Shown here in pieces: positions 60,673 to 64,000 of a stretch of DNA of 64,000 nt. The notes under the pieces are model-generated. The model was not told the DNA's origin. It worked only from the letters and a program-made list of their open reading frames with translations, and did not search any database. Origin of the DNA: Ridgeia piscesae (Eukaryota > Annelida > Polychaeta > Sabellida > Siboglinidae); NCBI GenBank assembly GCA_025642075.2, contig JAODUO010001350.1, positions 159,304-223,303 of the forward strand, written 5' to 3'. The translations under genes were made by a program, and so were the position numbers. The first letter of the stretch is position 1. Every line of letters begins with the position of its first letter.

Positions 60673-61165
60673 TTAAAAAATAAATAAATATTTAAAACGT
60701 AATCAAAAGGTTCATTCATCATACCATCATACGTGCATTGGTGTAGTTCCTAGCTACTCACAATAACAAAAAACAAACGTTGAGCAACGCATGAGAAGGC
60801 AGTATTCACTAAATTATACAAGTTAGTAAGTTAGCCTTCTCGATCACTTTACAAATTCACTTCCCGTGTGGTGGCGCCACCATTTGTAACAAGCCACGAT
60901 TAAACTGACACCGCGAGGTGGAGCCACAGGTGAGCGTACAATCAATAGGGGAAGGCAGTGTTAGTTGAGCCCCTCGTTTAGCCGAGTCATCTATTTTTAC
61001 CCACAAAATTAAACAGTGACCGTTGTTTAGTTTCACCTAGTGATGTTGCATAGTTGCACTATGGTTTCCAAAGCCATTGATATATTATGTCTATCGCAAT
61101 ATACAGTGAACACTCTTGCCTAAGCTATACATGGTTTCAATGGTTTTACATGACAGCTCATGATT
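60673..61165. other. Unique sequence
   Basis: No feature supported. Confidence 0.4.
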
Positions 61166-61168
61166 GTT

Positions 61169-61169
<1 letters not shown>

Positions 61170-61250
<81 letters not shown>

Positions 61251-61381
61251 GTATATGTATATGTATATTTACGTTTACGTTTACGTTTACGTTTACGTTT
61301 ACGTTTACGTTTACGTTTACGTTTACGTTTACGTTACTTCGTTACGTATACGTATACATATACATATACATATATATATCG
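61170..61381. repeat. Compound AT / TATATG / TTTACG microsatellite with inverted arms
   Basis: About 30 AT units lead to TATATG hexamers, then about eleven perfect TTTACG hexamers (61268-61335), then ACGTATACGTATACATATAC words. The left TATATG arm and the right CATATA arm are mutually complementary, so the TTTACG block could sit in the loop of a large hairpin. It abuts the LINE relic to its right. Confidence 0.92.
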
Positions 61382-61409
61382 CTTCAGTTCTCACATAAAT
61401 AAATGGTTT

Positions 61410-62632
61410 AACCAATGCGTCAGTCTGCGTATAAAAAAATTCATTCAACAGAAACTGCTCTTTTAAAAGTACACAATGACATAAACCTTAACATTGATAA
61501 TGGCAAAGTTACCGCCCTGACCCTGCTTGACCTATCCGCCGCTTTCGACGCCATTGACTACGACATTCTCATTATACGCTTATCAACGTGGTACGGGATA
61601 TCTGGCACAGCCCTGAGCTGGTTTACTTTATACCTTACTGATAGACGGCAAGCCATTAAAATAGGTAACTGCTTCTCAGTCATGCTGCCCACCTCTTGTG
61701 GTGTCCCCAGGGTTCTGTTTTGGGGCCGTTGCTTTTCACTCTGTATACAACACCACTAAGCTCTGTTATCCAGAGTCACAACCTGGGTCATCACCTTTAT
61801 GCAGATGACACACAAATCTATGTTTCTTTGACCACACCAGATACTTGTCGCTCCTTAACCAGCTTAGGGATTGTCTCCAAGATGCCTCCCTTTGGATGAA
61901 AAAGAGTAAATCAAAGCTAAATGCAGATACGACCGAATTTCTCATCATTGGTACCTCAACGCAGCGGGCAAAACTCGATGGCTTTTCCCCGACATATTCT
62001 GAGTCAGAGGATCACACCAGCCGCCCCAGTTTTAAATCTCGGAGTAACGTTTGATGAAAACTTCAATTTCAAACAACATATATCGAAAACATGCCGTTGC
62101 TGTTTTTACCATATCCGTGATCTTCGCGTATTCGCCGGTTTATACCACTTTCCGTTGCTAAAACCATCTAGTAAGCAGCATACTTGACTACTGCAATTCC
62201 CTCCTTTACAATACCACAAACAAGTATATAGCAAAACTTCAACGCGTCCAAAATTGTTTAGATGGGTAGTCATGCGTTCTCCTCGTTTTTCTCGCTCAGT
62301 GCCGCTTCTAAGATCATTGCATTGGCTCCCTGTGCCCTATCGCATCATTTTCAAAATTTGTACAATAGCCTATCAAGCACTCTCATCTACACAACCAGCA
62401 TATATAATTCAATGCTCACTGCAGCATGAAATTCCAGACAGCTACGCTCAACCAGTAGTAACCCTCTTTACATCCTTCGGATGAAAACGAAAGCGGGGAC
62501 CCGAGCTGTCTCGGTTGCCGCACCAACGGTGTGGAATTCGCTTTCTGCCAGTTTTAAATCAGAAGGTAATATAGTTTCATTCCGCCGACGTCTAAAAACT
62601 TATCTCTTTAATGCTGCCTATCCTCCTTAGCC
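61410..62632 (+). pseudogene. LINE retrotransposon relic: reverse-transcriptase domain to C-terminus, CR1/L2/Jockey type
   Basis: The motifs appear in the family order: HSTETALLKVHND, LLDLSAAFDAID (RT block A), [13 protein letters not shown] (block B), LYADDTQIY (catalytic block C, YADD at 61798-61809), LNADTTEFLIIG, LGVTFDENFNFKQHI, SLHWLPV..RI.FKICT, and a C-terminal KAGTRAVSVAAPTVWNSL..SF..FRRRLKTYLF. They are spread over three frames, with shifts at about 61700, 61850, 61990 and 62185-62250. The upstream endonuclease and ORF1 are absent, so it is a 5'-truncated, decayed insertion. It ends near 62632. Confidence 0.9.
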
Positions 62633-62699
62633 TCCTAGCTTCTTCGTCCACCCATTGACGACTCACGCATTTGTAACAAGAAAATCAACCAAGTGATCT

Positions 62700-63215
62700 T
62701 TAATTAGCCTTTGTAATAGTTTACAAATCACCGATGTTAAACTCACTGGTCTATAGTTCTCTGACTTGTTTCTCAAACCTTTTTAAAAATAATGGTATAA
62801 TGTTTGCTTCTTTCCATTCTAACGGAACTGTTCGCTCCTCTAATGACAAATTGAACACTGTCGAAATCCCATCCCCTCCAGGTGATTTATTACCCTTCAT
62901 ATTTCATATTTTGATAGCTACCATTTTTGAAGTTACAATTAGTTATCCTAAATAGCCTGAATCTCTCCCTTCGAACTTAGTTTCCACTACTGGTAATATA
63001 CAAATATCTTCCCTGGTAAACACCGAACTAAAGTATTCATTTAGCATTGTCTTTTCTGACGATAGCATAGACATTTTGTTATGGATTTGATGGCTTAGTT
63101 TAACAAACAATATATTATGGCCTTTACCTCTAACTTTGGATAGAGGTTTCTGATCGGGAAAGTATGCCCCTTGAGGGGAAGTCTTTGTGGCTTTAAAATC
63201 ATCAATATGCAAATA
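62700..63215 (-). pseudogene. Second LINE relic, opposite strand: linker and first part of reverse transcriptase
   Basis: On the minus strand the order is LNEYFSSVFTRED (63044-63010), NKSPGGDGIS (62891-62865), LEERTVPLEWKEANIIPLF, then, after a one- or two-base shift, RNKSENYRPVSLTSVICK (about 62780-62720). These are the conserved pre-RT and N-terminal RT blocks of non-LTR elements. Stops at about 62943 and the shift show it is dead. It differs from the plus-strand LINE at 61.4-62.6 kb and converges on it tail to tail. Confidence 0.85.
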
Positions 63216-63227
63216 ATTTTAGAACAG

Positions 63228-63470
63228 CTGGTTATGTAGACAGGTAAAGAAAAAGACCCACAACATATTCTATAAAATGCTCTCGTGGCATGTATTATTG
63301 TCGTTTCTGCCAGGCAGAAACACTTTCTGCCCTATTTCTGCACTGGCAGGACAGAAATACGTTTCAGCCTGGCAGAAAAACAACCTTGCCCATACGTTCA
63401 TCTATTTTCCAGACTGGTTATGTACACAGGTACAGAAGTAGACTAACAACATATTCTATAAAATGACAAA
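63228..63470. repeat. 55-bp direct repeats flanking a GCCAGGCAGAAAC palindromic block
   Basis: CTGGTTATGTAGACAGGTA ... AACATATTCTATAAAATG at 63230-63279 recurs at 63416-63465 as CTGGTTATGTACACAGGTA, 186 bp away. Between them is GTTTCTGCCAGGCAGAAAC (63303-63321), a 19-bp perfect palindrome, and further TTTCTGCC / GGCAGAAA words. Confidence 0.8.
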
Positions 63471-63656
63471 TTTGTCTGCCCATGGTATGTATTTTCTGTG
63501 AAAGTGTTATCGAGTATTGACAACTATAATTGACTACCTGCACAAAATTAGTTTTCCAGCTAGAAAAATTGGTTGTGCCACATGCAAGTACAACAGTTAG
63601 GCCTATGCAATGTGAACAATCATGCACGGAAACTAATAAACTATTATCCATGTTGT

Positions 63657-63782
63657 GCGAATTACAAATTGACCACAAATCATCTACAATGAATCGGAAT
63701 GCAATCCCATAATACCCGGTTAAAATAATGTGTTATGTGTTATTGCTTTCGTTTTTTTGTGTGTGTGTTGTGTGTGTGTGTT

Positions 63783-63859
<77 letters not shown>

Positions 63860-63930
63860 ATTACAAATTGACCACAAATCATCTACAATGAATCGGAATG
63901 CAATCACACAATAAAATACCCGGTTAAAAT
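63657..63930. repeat. Direct repeats of about 75 bp flanking a GT microsatellite
   Basis: GCGAATTACAAATTGACCAC ... ATACCCGGTTAAAATAAT occurs at 63657-63728 and again at 63856-63932, displaced 199 bp. The space between is mainly a GT run (63757-63855). Confidence 0.93.
63757..63855. repeat. GT dinucleotide microsatellite
   Basis: About 45 GT units with two early interruptions. A second, CA-oriented tract begins at 63967 and runs off the window end. Confidence 0.97.
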
Positions 63931-64000
63931 AATAAGTTCATGCGAATTAACATTGAACAAATTACTACACACACACACACACACAACACACACAACACAC

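Overview
This window is nuclear DNA from an animal, not a bacterium or a virus. It is AT-rich, carries almost no long coding sequence, and contains LINE reverse-transcriptase relics, TIR-type short DNA transposons, many microsatellites, a decayed C2H2 zinc-finger array and a large phase-1 exon with consensus splice sites. The LINE C-terminal motifs and repeat style resemble marine invertebrates such as molluscs; that placement is an inference and the species is not identified. I saw no tRNA, rRNA, CRISPR or bacterial-type feature.

The dominant content is tandem repetition, roughly a quarter to a third of the window. From left to right: a 31-bp array (0.8-2.6 kb) abutting a related 34-bp array (2.6-3.9 kb); a 24-bp array (10.7-12.0 kb); a 14-bp array (15.2 kb); twin 21-bp arrays (22.4-24.3 and 24.9-27.4 kb), each preceded by the same ~500-bp leader; an unrelated 21-bp array (32.1 kb); a C-rich CCCCA-type tract (34.7-35.1 kb); a 28-bp alternating purine/pyrimidine array (37.5-38.9 kb); a very long ~43-bp array with variable G-runs (41.9-47.6 kb); and a 30-bp array (47.7-49.4 kb). 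Because 21, 24 and 30 are multiples of three, and the ~43-bp unit has no stop on its minus strand, these arrays produce many spurious reading frames, some over 1,900 codons.

Genuine coding evidence is sparse. The best is a ~1.26-kb exon on the minus strand (35.71-36.97 kb) with a good acceptor, start codon and donor, encoding a basic, probably disordered protein with an internal repeat; it has one apparent frameshift. A possible partner exon with a perfect donor lies at 41.58 kb. A C2H2 zinc-finger array on the minus strand (56.3-57.4 kb) is broken by many small deletions. A CpG-rich block at 7.4-7.9 kb and candidate exons at 16.15-16.32 kb and about 55.1-55.3 kb are weaker.

Mobile-element content includes three LINE tail or RT relics on the plus strand (31.6, 59.8 and 61.4-62.6 kb) and one on the minus strand (62.7-63.2 kb). 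There is a 989-bp hAT-like element (50.93-51.92 kb), a 535-bp element with 13-bp perfect inverted ends (52.63-53.16 kb), a 539-bp foldback element (55.58-56.12 kb), a 140-bp multi-hairpin element (35.43-35.57 kb), and an unnamed ~265-bp TIR family with at least eight copies or fragments, one of them split by the hAT-like insertion.
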